Assembly: GCA_032158295.1 (NCBI GenBank)
Contig: CM063248.1
Span: forward strand, 21,973,273 to 22,037,272
DNA length: 64,000 nucleotides
Reading direction: 5' to 3'
Origin: Pycnopodia helianthoides
Lineage: Eukaryota; Echinodermata; Asteroidea; Forcipulatida; Asteriidae
Shown: positions 56,201-63,896 of the stretch, in pieces
Layout: every line of letters begins with the position of its first letter
How positions within the stretch are numbered: position 1 is the stretch's first letter
Notes under the pieces: generated by a model
What the model saw: only the letters and a program-made list of their open reading frames with translations
What the model was told of the DNA's origin: nothing
Databases searched by the model: none
Translations under genes and position numbers: made by a program

Positions 56201-59200
56201 TGTGCTATATTGCTTGTAATTCATGGTAGTATAGCAACTTTAATGTATACTGTACTCCATAAGTCAACATACATCTAATGTACATTCAGCTGTGCAAATT
56301 ATAAAAAGGCCAGGGATTCTTGGCTTTAGATGTCACTGGACAATTGTTAATTGAACAACTGATTGATTTGGATGATGTTCAAGTTGATTGGCCATAAAGT
56401 ATTCCTTGGGTTGTTGTGACTGTAAAAGAGTTGCAATGTTGGTTTGTTGTGCTGTTATAAAAAAAACAGTTGAAATATGACTTTGGTAGAAGATTCTCAA
56501 TCAAGAGATCAAACACCACTGCTTAGTCTGTTATGATGTCAAATACAATCTTTGAAATACGAGAAGATGCTCACTCTGCTAGTCATCCATCTCTATACTG
56601 GCACAATTTTTCAATTATTGACTGTTTACTATTCACAGGAGTAATGAGTTGATACTGATTTTACATCCTTCTTGGTGATAACTGATTATTTTCTGCGTTG
56701 TTATGACTGAGCTAAATGCTGGACTCTACTCCTTTAATTATCCCCATAGCACTCTTCCTGAAACCGGCATTCTGTGACATCCGAAATGTCACCATGTTAT
56801 GTGTGTTGTGAGGTAGATTGTGTGTGCATGGAGGATGCAATCATCTGCCATGCCCAGTGTGTATGTGTGTGTTTTCTCTTCATCCTTCATAAATACAAGA
56901 CATTGCTTCTAATGAAGCGCAAATGTAACGCCTGCCCACACGTTGTTGGCTACTTCTTTGGCAGGCAAGCAGGGAAGGCAGTCAGAGTGGGCGAAGGAAT
57001 ATACCTTATGGCCTTCATCTTGTAAACACTCTCACTGATCTTGCCTGTTAGATCAGCACTGAGTGTAAAAGGAAGACAATTACCCCATGCTCCTTAACAA
57101 CAATCAGTCAGGAAAACGTCAAATTAATTGGATCATGAAAGCTTAATATTTGATCTTGAAAGGTTTGGTTTTATTCTGAGAAATCTCTAAAATTTACATG
57201 ACTAAAAATTCATATGTCTAAACTTAAATATCTTACACAAAGTGCAAGGGCTTTAAAATGGATTAAACACAAGTACAACAAATTGCTTACCCCTCCTCTA
57301 TTTACAAACACTTAATGAAGCTATTGTTTATCAAGACAGTATGAGTAAGTCATAAATCACAAATAGTTGTGACTTCATATTTTGTGTACAAACAATAATA
57401 AACTGTTGTTTATTTGTCAAAGAGATTTGCTAGTAAGGTCATATGCATTTTTGTTTTTGTTTTCACCAGGTTGGCTAACGACTTGCAGTTATCAGAAGAA
57501 GAAAGTGACTGTGAAGAGGTTAGTAGCCTGTAGGATTAAAATCTGTGGACTCATTTTCTTTCATTAAAGAAACTGATCCAACATATTAAGTACATGCACT
57601 GTACATGGCCATTTTGTGACTTTTTGTCACTGGTTAAGTTAATGTTCTTTGCGATGGAATGATGAGTTATACTTGTCATAGCGCTTGGATATAATAATGC
57701 TGGATTTGAAAGTTGGTAATAGTTACTGTAATGTGTGGAATTATGTTTCTTGTTTGTGAGATGCTTTTAATTTTTACTCTGAGATGAACATTGCTTCACA
57801 TTCTTCATTTTATATGTGGGTCATTCATTTATACATGGGTCATTCCATGACTAGGAGACACTAAGGACATGGTGTTCCCTCATATCAGGTGAAGCAAGAA
57901 GTAATGACACACATTTTAGTTTATTTAAAGTGCCATACTATCCTTACACATCAATGTTCGCTTGTTTTTTACTCTTGTTGATGGAACTTTAATTAAATAG
58001 TAAATACCGCCAGTTGACTGTTGCCTTATTGTGAACGCTAATAACTTAACGTCTCAATTATTTCAGTCTGAGTCATTGATGGGGAAAAAAGGCATTTTCA
58101 ACTTATATGTCAATGTGCTTTAAAATATGACACTAAGTCTAATGAGATAATTGAAGTAATGAGTGGATCTCAAGCAATGTTCACTTGGTGTCCCCTGTTA
58201 CATCATTAATCCCCATGACCATGTTGGAATGATGTTCAATTGTAAATTTTTCTGAGAACAAAATGAAAATACACAAAGCTATGATAAGGGAAGTAGTTTT
58301 GTGTCTTGTCATATCTTTCTCAGGAAAACCCAACAAAAATTTTCCTTTTTTCTTACTTGAAATTTGAACTCCATGTCACACTTTGGGTACCGAGTTGATA
58401 GAATGTCCCATGTACAGGTGTACATCAAAAAAACTAACCTATGAGACTGACATACTCATAAACTGTGTATTACCAAACAAATTAGATTTTTTTTGTTTTC
58501 TATCCTTTGTTATTATTGAGTGTTTGTAGAAAACAATAACGAATCTTTAAATCTCAACCACACTATAAGAAGTGACAAATTCACATCACACTCACAAATT
58601 TGCACGGTACAAGAAATAATAAAACACATTTTTTTCATGATATACATGTATGTACTTGTAGTAATTTAAACAAGAGTCACAAAATGGAGTGCTATATGTA
58701 TATAGGTGTAGTTGTTAATGATAAACATACTTATAATTCATCTAAAACCTACATTTAAAAGGTGATGTCGTAGTTAAGTTGAGATCTTCTTGGAAGCAAA
58801 GCAAGGTGGAAGTCAAATTGTGATTATCATGACAGTCAATCCACACATGCAGCTAGATTATAAAGAAGCAATCACATCAAGAGAAGTGAAGGATGTTTAG
58901 GTATTCAGTGATCAAACAAACAGTACAATATTTTCCTTCACTTTAGCTTCAAGCTCTGCATGACTCGGTAGGGCCTATGTGTCTCAGGAAATGAAGTGAT
59001 GGATCTTTTTATTAGTAATGAATAACATTTCATAAGCGAATGAAGAGTTCTAAGTGATTTTATGCAATACGTTTTTTCCCCCTTAACTTATAGTCTCTAA
59101 GTCCATTAATTTGATTGTAAACAGGGAACCCTACTTTAAAGTGTGTCGAGTGATGAGCGCAGAATTATATGTATGGAATTAAAACATGTCAACCCATTTC

Positions 59201-62200
59201 TGCAAATACAAATTATTACTTTGAACATTTTGTAGTTGTTTGTACTAAACACAAACGTCTTTCATTTTCAACTTGGATCCTGATTTAAAAAACATCAGAT
59301 CAGGAAGAAAAGAAAAAAAGCATGTGAAACAATAGTTTTTTGTCAAAAGGATTGGGAGGAACAAACCAGGCATGACTTTGTTCCTACTTCTTGGATTTCA
59401 GATTTGTTGTCCTTAAAAAAATCAGAAAAATTGTTTTTGAATAGCCTGAAAAGTCTATAAAAGTCTGTAACATATGTACTCAATAAATTGTACCATATGT
59501 AATTAATAAAATTGTTGTAGGGTCAGATATCATGCCTGAGGCCTAAAAAATGTACATTAGGTTATGAAAAGTACTTTCAAGGTTAACAACTGGTGGTTGA
59601 AATGAACATCTTAGAAATGATCAAACTTTCCAAGTCCGGCACAATTGCTTTATATCCTGCACAGCATCTAACAAATAGCTGTGTAACAATGCTACATTGT
59701 AGATTGTTACTTTAAGCATTCAACTCGCACAGGATGCATAATATCCGTTCAAAAAAACCATGGCTGTCAATTTCAGCGAGACCTTTGAAACTGCCAAGAG
59801 CTAAGACTAAGAGAACCTTGTAAGAAATAGACTACTCCACGGTATACTTGATAAACTTGGGAATGCTTGAGTTACTTCTCTTAGTAGTTGTGAAAGGTCA
59901 GTAAGGGATGAAAATACCCTAAGTTATGTTACTTTATTATAAATGAGAAGATATGTGAAGCTGAAACTCACTTAGTAATTTAGTAAATAACATCATCATT
60001 GTGCTGTTCACATACATTAAATGATTTATATACATCTACATTGAAAACACTTCATGTAAGACAGTTTTTCATCAATTATTACATCTTGAATTACTGTAGA
60101 TTTACATAAATATCAGTGTTCCTCTTATACCAATTCAATCAATAACTAAGTAGAGTGTGTTACTTATTTACTTGACACTTATTGTAGTTTGCAACAGAAG
60201 AATTTATTGGATAGAATTGGCCAAGATTGGTTCCAATGTCGGCAGTGATCACAAAAGAGTACAAACATACATCATTTATTGTTTTGTCACATGCTGTACA
60301 TGTATAGCCAAACCAACAGGGTAAAACTGAAATTCCCAAAGAAAGATATTGACTTAAAATAAACTCATCCAAAGCTTCCTGATTAGTAAACACAGATATT
60401 TCAAGAGTACAATGTCCAAAGGTTATTTAATTTGCAACTCATTGTAAAATGACACCTACAAGTGTATCATGTTTGCTTTCAAAACTAATTGCAGCGCATT
60501 TATATGTTCACTGTCTGTAAAACCATTGAGCAATAAATAGTAAACTGTCTGTAAAACCAGGCAGCAATAGTGAACTGTCTGTACAACCAGGCAGCAATAG
60601 TTAACTGTCTGTAAATCCAGGCAACAATAGTAAACTGTCTGTAAAACCAGGCAGCAATAGTAAACTGTCTGTAAAACCAGGCAGCAATAGTGAACTGTCT
60701 GTACAACCAGGCAGCAATAGTTAACCGTCTGTAAAACCAGGCAGCAATAGTAAACTGTCTGTAAAACCAGGCAGCAAGAGTAAACTGTCTGTAAAAACAG
60801 GCAGCAATAGTAAACTGTCTGTAAACCAGGCAATAAATAGTAAACTGTCTGTAAAACCACGCAACAATAGATAGTTCCCAGTAGACAGCATCTTTACGGG
60901 CAAATTGCATTTTGGCTTGCAGGTGCGTCAAACGCTCAACTTATTAACGCAGCCGCGTTGTTTACTAACCAATCCTGCAATGAGTTTCGTGAAATGCGCG
61001 CGTGTTGCACGCCGTTCTCACACGAAATGCAACACTGTTTGTTCTGAACTGCTCGTAAAGATGGCCGATTAACGTCATACTGCAACCTATCTATAGTAAA
61101 CTGTCTGTAAAACCAGGCAGCAATAGTAAACTGTCTGTAAAACCAGGCAGCAATAGTAAACTGTCTGTTAAACCAGGCAGCAATAGTAAACTGTCTGTAA
61201 AACCATGCAGCAATAGTAAACTGTCTGTAAAACCACGCAGCAATAGTAAACTGCCTGTAAAACCAGGCAGCAATAGTAAACTGTCTGTAAAACCAGGCAG
61301 CAATAGTAAACTGTCTGTAAAACCAGGCAGCAATAGTAAAACATACTTGCTCAGACTAGGATGATTGAATGATCACAGCGCAGAAAATAAAAAAGAAGCA
61401 TCATGAAAGTTTTTTAACCTATAGGTGATTTCAGAAGGGGAAAAGTACAATTCGCTTTGTATTTGATTGTGCATTCTCTGAATTACATTACACAATTGAG
61501 TTTATCCTTATTCTGTCCTGCGTTTGAATCAAAACAAAACAAAGATCTAATGCAGCGGCTGTAATATAACTTAATGCAGTCCACTCAGTAAGCTCCATCA
61601 TGCATCATAGAGTAGTTACTATGGTAACCAATTTCTAGCCTGACTCCACGACCTTGACAGTTCAAAGCCTGCACAAGTACTCTTAGTCTCCATTCAAGTC
61701 AGGATTTGTTCATTTAATCATACTGTAAAATGAACGTCTTAATACTGTGGGATTAAGGTGATAAAATGAGCTTGTTAATACAATGGGATTAAGTTCATAA
61801 ATTGCTGGTTAAGAAGGTACTGATCAGTTTCTTATACACCCGCAAAGAATTTTCTTTATTGTAGGCCTACATATAATGAGTCAAGCTTGTGGGTAAAAAT
61901 CTTGTGGAATTCATACATTGTGAAATGCTATTATCATTATGTACACAATGTTCTTGCGTAGTAAAATACATTAAATCTGTTTTGTGCATAATTAGGTCAT
62001 CATTAAGCCATAGAGAAAGTGACTTTTCTCTATGTTTAAACAAAGCCAGTATGCCCAAAATTGAAATCACTTTCTCATTTGTATTAGTTCATTTGTTGAC
62101 AATAGTTTTTACACTATCAAAATGTTTTGAACAAATTGTATGATTTTCTATGTCACAAATACTTTTTGAAAAATTTAAGATTTAAACAAATCAAGGTTAA

Positions 62201-63896
62201 CTACTTTTCATGTATGTGGGATGGGTAATAAACAAACCTTACATTATTTACATGTTTATGTTTGAAAAATCTCAAAATATTTAATATCAGCAAAGTTGAT
62301 GTTTAAGCATCCAAGCTGCCACACATTTACCTGCAAGAAGTGCCAACCCAATAGAGTAAGGACACTTTTACCCCCCCCCCCAATTATTCTCAATTGCATA
62401 GAAACTGAGCCAATGTGAGTATTCTGTTACCTGTTTTTATGTAAAAGTTTGTTTGTTTTGAGGTTGGTGCTTTGAATGATATGTTGATAACATTTTTTTA
62501 CTGAGCATATTGACTTGGTGTACATCTTACATACATAGAGAATGTGTTTATCAGTACATGGCAACGTCATGCCATTTACCAGTCTCTCTGTGTAGAAATG
62601 TACAGTCTTCATCAGCAGTAGTGTGCATGTAATCATCTGGCTGGTTAGATTGCCAGTTTTCATAGTTACTTAAACGACATCTATCCAGGTTCTATAAGGG
62701 TGCTGAAATCTCTCTTTGCATGTTTTGGGAATGTCTAGTTGTAAAGTAAAGAGAGGATTCAATGGTACACACAGGAACAAGAAATAATGCTGATTCATTC
62801 TGTATTGTTTTCTCCAACTCAAACATACACTATAGTTTGAACAAATCTATTTGGTATGTAATGGAACAGTTTAGCATTATTTTCCAAGATACAACAGCAT
62901 TGATGACGGATTAATCTTCAACATTGAGGAAAGTTGTATCTCTAGCTCAAATTTAGTAATAAACCAATGACTTCAATTTCCATTTGACCTACCTGGCTAC
63001 AAATACTTGTTGGATAAGTCTAAGTTAAAAAACAGCTACTTACAAAAATGCTACCCACAGTTAGTTGTGGCTACACACAATTTCCCACTTCATTTGTAGA
63101 GTAATCAGGTAGAACTTGTTTGCTGGTTCTCGTCAACCACAATGTTGTGTAATATCAGTCAGTTACATGTAGCAGAGTTGATTAGATGCTAGTATTAAGG
63201 CAATAGACTGTGCATCAGTATGGTTGACTGTGAAGGCATTAGCAAACAAAACAAGAGAAAAATTACCATCTTAAAATGACAGTGACACTATCCTCCATAG
63301 CTGTCTTCATTTATTCTGGATGAAATTCCAATATGAGTCTGTTTGTATCATAAAACAGTCTTTATTTCCACATTGACCATTATTCATCAACAAACATTCA
63401 GACTTTGGTAGCTATTTTTGTTGTAGATTGGACTACTTAATATCACCAACATCAGTGGCAGACTGAACTCTGCAACCGACTTCCATAACATCCATTTATA
63501 TTTAAAAGCATATTTCTTGAACACACCTACCTTTCAAAAGATTTCATCCTTGATGACACCGTGCTCAATTTTTACCCAGTTATTTCTCATCTGAGAATAA
63601 TGTGGTAGACGCAACATTGTGATAGACACATTGTAATTATATTATACAATTTCTGTCTATTTTGGTATAACTTTGGCCTTCATGATTCAGCCATGCATTA
63701 TCTAAATCAATTATGCTGACAGGTAGCTTCTAACACAGAGCTATGTTTTACCAATATAACATTGAAGTAGGTCACCATAGATGCCATTGTATAAAAAAAC
63801 ATCTTCAACTAGGCATTAAGAAACTTCTTTTGTTTTATTTATTCCAATGCAGCCGCAGACAGTCCAGGAAGATCTTGTTGAGCAGACCAGCCAAAG
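8182..63896 (+). CDS. AFF4: AF4/FMR2 (AFF, lilliputian) family scaffold protein, 5' eight coding exons, partial
   Basis: Joined exons: 8182-8295, 9464-10423, 14284-14331, 14742-14837, 19867-19936, 25554-25614, 57470-57518, 63853-63896 (1442 nt, 480 codons plus 2 bases). All junctions have AG acceptors and GT donors, and the phases agree throughout. AFF proteins are nuclear, largely disordered scaffolds that join P-TEFb (CDK9/cyclin T), ELL and AF9/ENL into the super elongation complex and release paused RNA polymerase II. Visible landmarks: a basic N-terminus and an EPVK/ILGNF block at residues 34-53, matching the P-TEFb-binding segment; a Ser/Lys-rich linker at 80-340; DVEKILSRMTEIKSPLTAI at about 368-386, matching the ELL-binding segment; and DLQLSEEESDCEE at 454-466, matching the family's acidic-serine patch. 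The AF9/ENL-binding and C-terminal homology domains must lie beyond 64000. Invertebrates usually have a single AFF gene, so the symbol means orthologous to the AFF1-4 group and closest in my reading to AFF4. Family assignment is firm; the exact paralogue name is not. Confidence 0.88.
8296..9463 (+). other. AFF4: AFF intron 1
   Basis: A 1.17-kb intron between phase-0 exons. It contains a CpG-rich patch at about 8550-8645 with a small palindrome (ACGCACA inverted as TGTGCGT, 8568-8587) and otherwise AT-rich sequence. No gene seen. Confidence 0.7.
9464..10423 (+). CDS. AFF4: AFF coding exon 2, large Ser/Lys-rich exon
   Basis: Encodes residues 39-358 (320 codons, phase 0 on both sides). Opens with a segment containing DLQNILGNFSKIKNEV and HLLGIPKEP, aligned by eye to the LSSRIQSMLGNYDEMKDF...VAIPKP region of AFF4 that forms the P-TEFb-binding helix and loop. 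Most of the rest is disordered: serine runs at about residues 127-132 and 210-217, KKEKD-type charged stretches, and many Lys/Ser/Thr/Pro codons. The end, with VPKLQIPSLW, resembles the LTKLKIPSQP stretch just before the ELL-binding segment. The acceptor TTTTGTTTTACAG and donor GTAAGA are strong. The upstream ATG at 9428 is intronic read-through, not a start. Confidence 0.92.
11548..11566 (+). repeat. degenerate end of the foldback element found at 13014
   Basis: ATAGTAAACTTGCGGGTAC matches the left arm of the 13-kb foldback element at all but one position, and the preceding GGGAATAA...ACTATAAATA resembles its outer end. No tandem core or opposite arm follows, so only a remnant is proposed. 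Confidence 0.35.
12284..12841. mobile_element. 558-bp non-autonomous DNA transposon
   Basis: Flanked by perfect 9-bp direct repeats GTCAAATAA (12275-12283 and 12842-12850). Immediately inside, the left end TAGACTTGACCAAGGCG and the inverted right end TAGCCTTGCTCAAGGCG agree at 14 of 17 positions. The interior is richer in G+C and CpG than the intron and has no recognisable transposase; a 100-codon open frame near the right end looks incidental. A 9-bp duplication suggests a Mutator-like mechanism, but the termini are short, so the superfamily is uncertain. Confidence 0.6.
13014..13495. mobile_element. foldback element with minisatellite core, inserted in a SINE
   Basis: Long inverted arms flank a tandem array: left arm about 13016-13111, right arm about 13369-13457. 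The inner 33 bp of each arm (AGTGTTGGCTCTGAAA...GTGGTCTC) agree at 32 positions; the outer parts (GAAATAACTACAAATAGTAAAC) also match exactly. CAGAGTGT occurs on both sides (13006-13013 and 13496-13503) and may be the target duplication, although about 38 bp at the right end have no counterpart in the left arm, so the exact right boundary is uncertain. No coding capacity. Confidence 0.6.
13139..13372 (+). repeat. 26-bp minisatellite, 9 copies
   Basis: The unit begins GCAGAGTATACTGTTCGAAA and ends CGTCGA or CGTCAA. Nine consecutive copies differ by a few substitutions; the last is the most divergent. It forms the core of the foldback element. Open frames on both strands here are a by-product of the repeat. 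Confidence 0.9.
14284..14331 (+). CDS. AFF4: AFF coding exon 3
   Basis: A 48-bp exon, phase 0/0, encoding GPPYDPSNQDVEKILS (residues 359-374). The acceptor TCCTACAG and donor GTAAGTC are near-consensus. The DVEKIL part matches the CVDEILKEM start of the AFF4 segment that wraps the C-terminal domain of ELL proteins. The rest of that segment is in the next exon, so the ELL-binding motif is split by a 410-bp intron. Confidence 0.87.
14332..14741 (+). other. AFF4: AFF intron 3
   Basis: A 410-bp intron splitting the ELL-binding motif. Contains a short C-rich stretch near 14557-14578 and nothing else notable. Confidence 0.75.
14742..14837 (+). CDS. AFF4: AFF coding exon 4 (ELL-binding segment)
   Basis: A 96-bp exon, phase 0/0, encoding residues 375-406. 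It contains RMTEIKSPLTAIQNTP followed by CKFPFSSS. The vertebrate counterpart has a PPLTAIHTP core followed by KFPFP, so this is one of the most diagnostic pieces of the gene. The acceptor TTAATCTTTCAG is strong; the donor GTTAGA is weaker than the others. Confidence 0.9.
14838..19866 (+). other. AFF4: AFF intron 4
   Basis: A 5.0-kb AT-rich intron with one small inverted-repeat element (15019-15150). No gene, RNA or array seen in the remaining sequence. Confidence 0.7.
15019..15150. mobile_element. small MITE-like inverted repeat
   Basis: The left end CCAGTTCATACTTCATGTGA and the inverted right end (CCCGGTTTATACTTCATGCGA on the opposite strand) pair well, with GAAAGTGAA/GAAAGCGAA continuing the similarity. 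The 132-bp element is more CpG-rich than its surroundings. No convincing target duplication, so the superfamily is unknown. Confidence 0.5.
19867..19936 (+). CDS. AFF4: AFF coding exon 5
   Basis: A 70-bp exon encoding residues 407-429 (TTESKNSLLVPGIVSPCLDR then PKH) plus the first base of codon 430. It enters in phase 0 and leaves in phase 1. The acceptor is a short TGCATATAG; the donor GGTAAGTC is good. The amino-acid sequence is not strongly conserved with vertebrates. The main support is that its odd phase is needed by exons 6 and 7, and that it is the only well-flanked open stretch found between exons 4 and 6. Confidence 0.72.
19937..25553 (+). other. AFF4: AFF intron 5
   Basis: A 5.6-kb AT-rich intron. 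Contains a hairpin at 20705-20752 (16-bp arms with one mismatch, 16-nt loop, core TTGACTCC) and a pyrimidine tract near 23850-23885. No gene seen. Confidence 0.7.
25554..25614 (+). CDS. AFF4: AFF coding exon 6
   Basis: A 61-bp exon entering in phase 1 and leaving in phase 2. With the G carried from exon 5 it reads EPGSSPHGSPTVDKKPTVKS and provides two bases of codon 450. The acceptor CCCTGTCCAG and donor GTAAGT are excellent. Composition is Ser/Pro/Lys, as expected for the variable stretch before the acidic-serine patch. Reading past the donor meets TAA at once, so intron retention would truncate the protein here. Confidence 0.78.
29417..29488 (+). repeat. 40-bp tandem duplication, two copies
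   Basis: The 32 bases at 29417-29448 (CTGTACATAGCTTAAGCATG then CACACCAGTGAC) recur exactly at 29457-29488, giving a period of 40 bp. No protein or RNA gene is evident. Confidence 0.85.
31218..31281. repeat. perfect palindrome / hairpin
   Basis: Arms 31223-31244 and 31255-31276 are exact reverse complements (AATATCGATAAATTGCTGAT then CA) around a 10-nt loop. Five further pairs, one of them G:U, extend the stem to 31218 and 31281. Could be a remnant of a miniature element or a foldable transcript segment. Confidence 0.85.
32491..32538 (+). repeat. 16-bp tandem repeat, three copies
   Basis: CATCTAAGGTCTTCTC is repeated exactly once and followed by AATCTATGGTCTTCTC. Confidence 0.85.
32734..33029 (+). 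repeat. imperfect tandem duplication of about 150 bp
   Basis: Copy 1 (about 32734-32874) and copy 2 (about 32886-33029) both start GGGTACCTCTC, share ACTAAACTGACC, CAGTATC, AAAGGTGATTAAG and end TTTCTACCCCTTTAATTT. Small indels separate the shared blocks. It looks like an old local duplication. Confidence 0.75.
34370..34470 (-). mobile_element. tRNA-derived SINE fragment
   Basis: On the minus strand an A-box-like TGGTGCGGTTGAG is followed about 35 bp later by a B-box-like GGGTTCAAATTCC, and then AGTAGCCTGTGGATTGTG. This order and spacing are those of a tRNA-derived Pol III head with the start of a SINE body. The downstream body decays into AT-rich DNA. I recall similar SINE heads from echinoderm genomes. 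Confidence 0.55.
36281..36630 (-). repeat. dispersed repeat with long hairpin, copy B
   Basis: The reverse complement of this stretch follows copy A at 6570-7062 in order: GCATGCATTT, GCATTTTTTGT, CTATTGCATGCTAGA, AGTGGATGCC, CAATCTTGTA, TTTTCCTCCAAATGAC and the terminal hairpin (36291-36387) followed by CACCATTGCA. Copy A carries an extra internal stretch. Confidence 0.6.
36721..36861. mobile_element. small inverted-repeat element
   Basis: GTCTTAAACGG at 36735-36745 is exactly inverted at 36824-36834, and GAATGGG at the left end (36721) is inverted as CCCATTC at the right end. The interior is CpG-containing (GTGGCGGTACG). The imperfect outer match suggests an old MITE. Confidence 0.4.
37113..37164. 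repeat. stem-loop with 13-bp perfect arms
   Basis: GGCCATGTTTAAA (37113-37125) is inverted exactly at 37152-37164 around a 26-nt loop. Another GGGCCATGTAATTTG lies just upstream. Probably part of the same repeat-rich patch as the element at 36721. Confidence 0.7.
41280..41420 (+). promoter_or_regulatory. candidate intronic regulatory patch with E2F-like palindrome
   Basis: TTGGCGTAATGCGCCAA (41335-41351) is a perfect inverted repeat ending in GCGCCAAA, the E2F consensus on the opposite strand. The patch has higher sequence complexity than its surroundings and no ACATGT or low-complexity runs. Function is inference only. Confidence 0.25.
41905..42110 (+). promoter_or_regulatory. candidate intronic enhancer-like patch
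   Basis: Contains ACAAAGG (TCF/Sox type) near 41925, TGTGGT (Runx type) at 41961, a GC-rich CCAGCCCCGGCCTCCACC block and a homeodomain-like GATTTAATAT. Clustering of such motifs in a non-repetitive island is the only evidence. Confidence 0.2.
48683..49615 (+). repeat. 57-bp minisatellite, 16 copies, higher-order organised
   Basis: The unit starts ACACATGGGGAATCTGACTC and ends CACTGTACAGTA. Sixteen consecutive copies end at 49594, followed by a truncated one. Copies 4-9 and 10-15 carry the same series of variants (AATATGG, GGGAAATC, GTTACTG, ACACGTGG), so a 342-bp six-unit block was duplicated. Because 57 is divisible by three, frames of 327 codons (plus) and 331 codons (minus) stay open. No start context, splice signal or domain supports a protein. 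Confidence 0.92.
51446..51475. repeat. short perfect hairpin
   Basis: TTTTATGTAGTACA and its exact complement are separated by two bases. Too short for a known RNA class. Confidence 0.8.
53607..53680 (+). pseudogene. tRNA-Asn-like pseudo-tRNA or SINE head
   Basis: A box TAGCTCAGTTGG (53615-53626) and B box GGTTCAAATCC (53659-53669) are nearly perfect Pol III promoter elements. The anticodon position reads GTT (53641-53643), but position 33 is C rather than T, the anticodon stem lacks its last pair, the T stem has a mismatch and the acceptor ends do not pair. It is therefore not a working tRNA; a T run follows at 53685. Flanking GAACAAAGA (53589-53597) and its inverse (53689-53697) bracket it. 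Confidence 0.65.
56690..57030 (+). promoter_or_regulatory. candidate intronic regulatory patch upstream of exon 7
   Basis: A non-repetitive, relatively GC-rich island about 440 bp before exon 7 with CCTTTAATTATCC, GTGACATCCGAAATGTCAC and a TTGGCAGGCAAGCAGG stretch. GTGACAT...ATGTCAC (56775-56791) is a perfect 7-bp inverted repeat. It contains an 83-codon open frame that looks incidental. Regulatory role is inference. Confidence 0.22.
57470..57518 (+). CDS. AFF4: AFF coding exon 7 (acidic-serine patch)
   Basis: A 49-bp exon that completes codon 450 as GAG and then encodes LANDLQLSEEESDCEE (residues 451-466), leaving in phase 0. The DLQLSxxES-D-E pattern is the signature of the serine-rich/acidic transactivation region of AFF proteins (DLKLSSSEDSDGEQ-like in AFF4). 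The acceptor TTTTCACCAG is good; the donor GTTAGT is slightly weak. The preceding intron is about 32 kb. Confidence 0.88.
60509..60870 (+). repeat. 30-bp minisatellite, left block, about 12 copies
   Basis: Units contain ACTGTCTGTAAAACCAGGCA then GCAATAGTAA. Copies vary by substitutions and small indels. The right block at 61093 has the same unit and orientation. Confidence 0.9.
60871..61090. mobile_element. small inverted-repeat element inside the 30-bp array
   Basis: Left end ATAGTTCCCAGTAGAC and the inverted right end ATAGGTTGCAGTATGAC are similar, and both continue to CATCTTTACG-GCA (60889-60903, inverse at 61051-61064). CpG-rich interior with GCGCGCGTGTTGC. Array sequence abuts both sides, so the element appears to have inserted into an existing array. 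A short TAG/CTATAG at the borders may be the target site. Confidence 0.5.
61093..61340 (+). repeat. 30-bp minisatellite, right block, about 8 copies
   Basis: Same unit and orientation as the left block, more uniform, ending where GCAATAGTAA runs into ACATACTTGC. Open frames here on the minus strand are due to the 30-bp period. Confidence 0.9.
63853..63896 (+). CDS. AFF4: AFF coding exon 8 (last exon in window)
   Basis: A 44-bp exon entering in phase 0, encoding PQTVQEDLVEQTSQ (residues 467-480) and leaving two bases (AG) of the next codon. The acceptor ATTCCAATGCAG and donor GTGAGT are consensus-like. The polar, Gln/Glu-rich sequence is compatible with the linker after the acidic-serine patch but is not diagnostic by itself. 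The phase match and the donor are the main evidence. The gene continues beyond 64000. Confidence 0.72.

Larger units (their letters stand above)
25615..57469 (+). other. AFF4: AFF intron 6, about 32 kb
   Basis: The largest intron in the window. Repeats and candidate regulatory patches inside it are listed separately. Stretches that I read and found plain AT-rich intronic DNA include roughly 28400-31200, 42100-47000, 49650-53400 and 53750-56650. Homopolymers: 13 C followed by 9 A at 28340-28361, and a CT-rich tract at 33044-33072. No nested gene is convincing. Confidence 0.65.
57519..63852 (+). other. AFF4: AFF intron 7
   Basis: A 6.3-kb AT-rich intron with the split 30-bp minisatellite at 60509-61340 and an 11-C homopolymer at 62371-62381. 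No gene seen. Confidence 0.7.

Noticed and set aside
60456..61333. Repeat proteins of 80-143 residues on the minus strand
   Set aside because: Frames stay open only because the minisatellite period is 30 bp.
60509..61340. CRISPR-like array
   Set aside because: Units are adjacent with no unique spacers, and the sequence is plainly animal genomic DNA.
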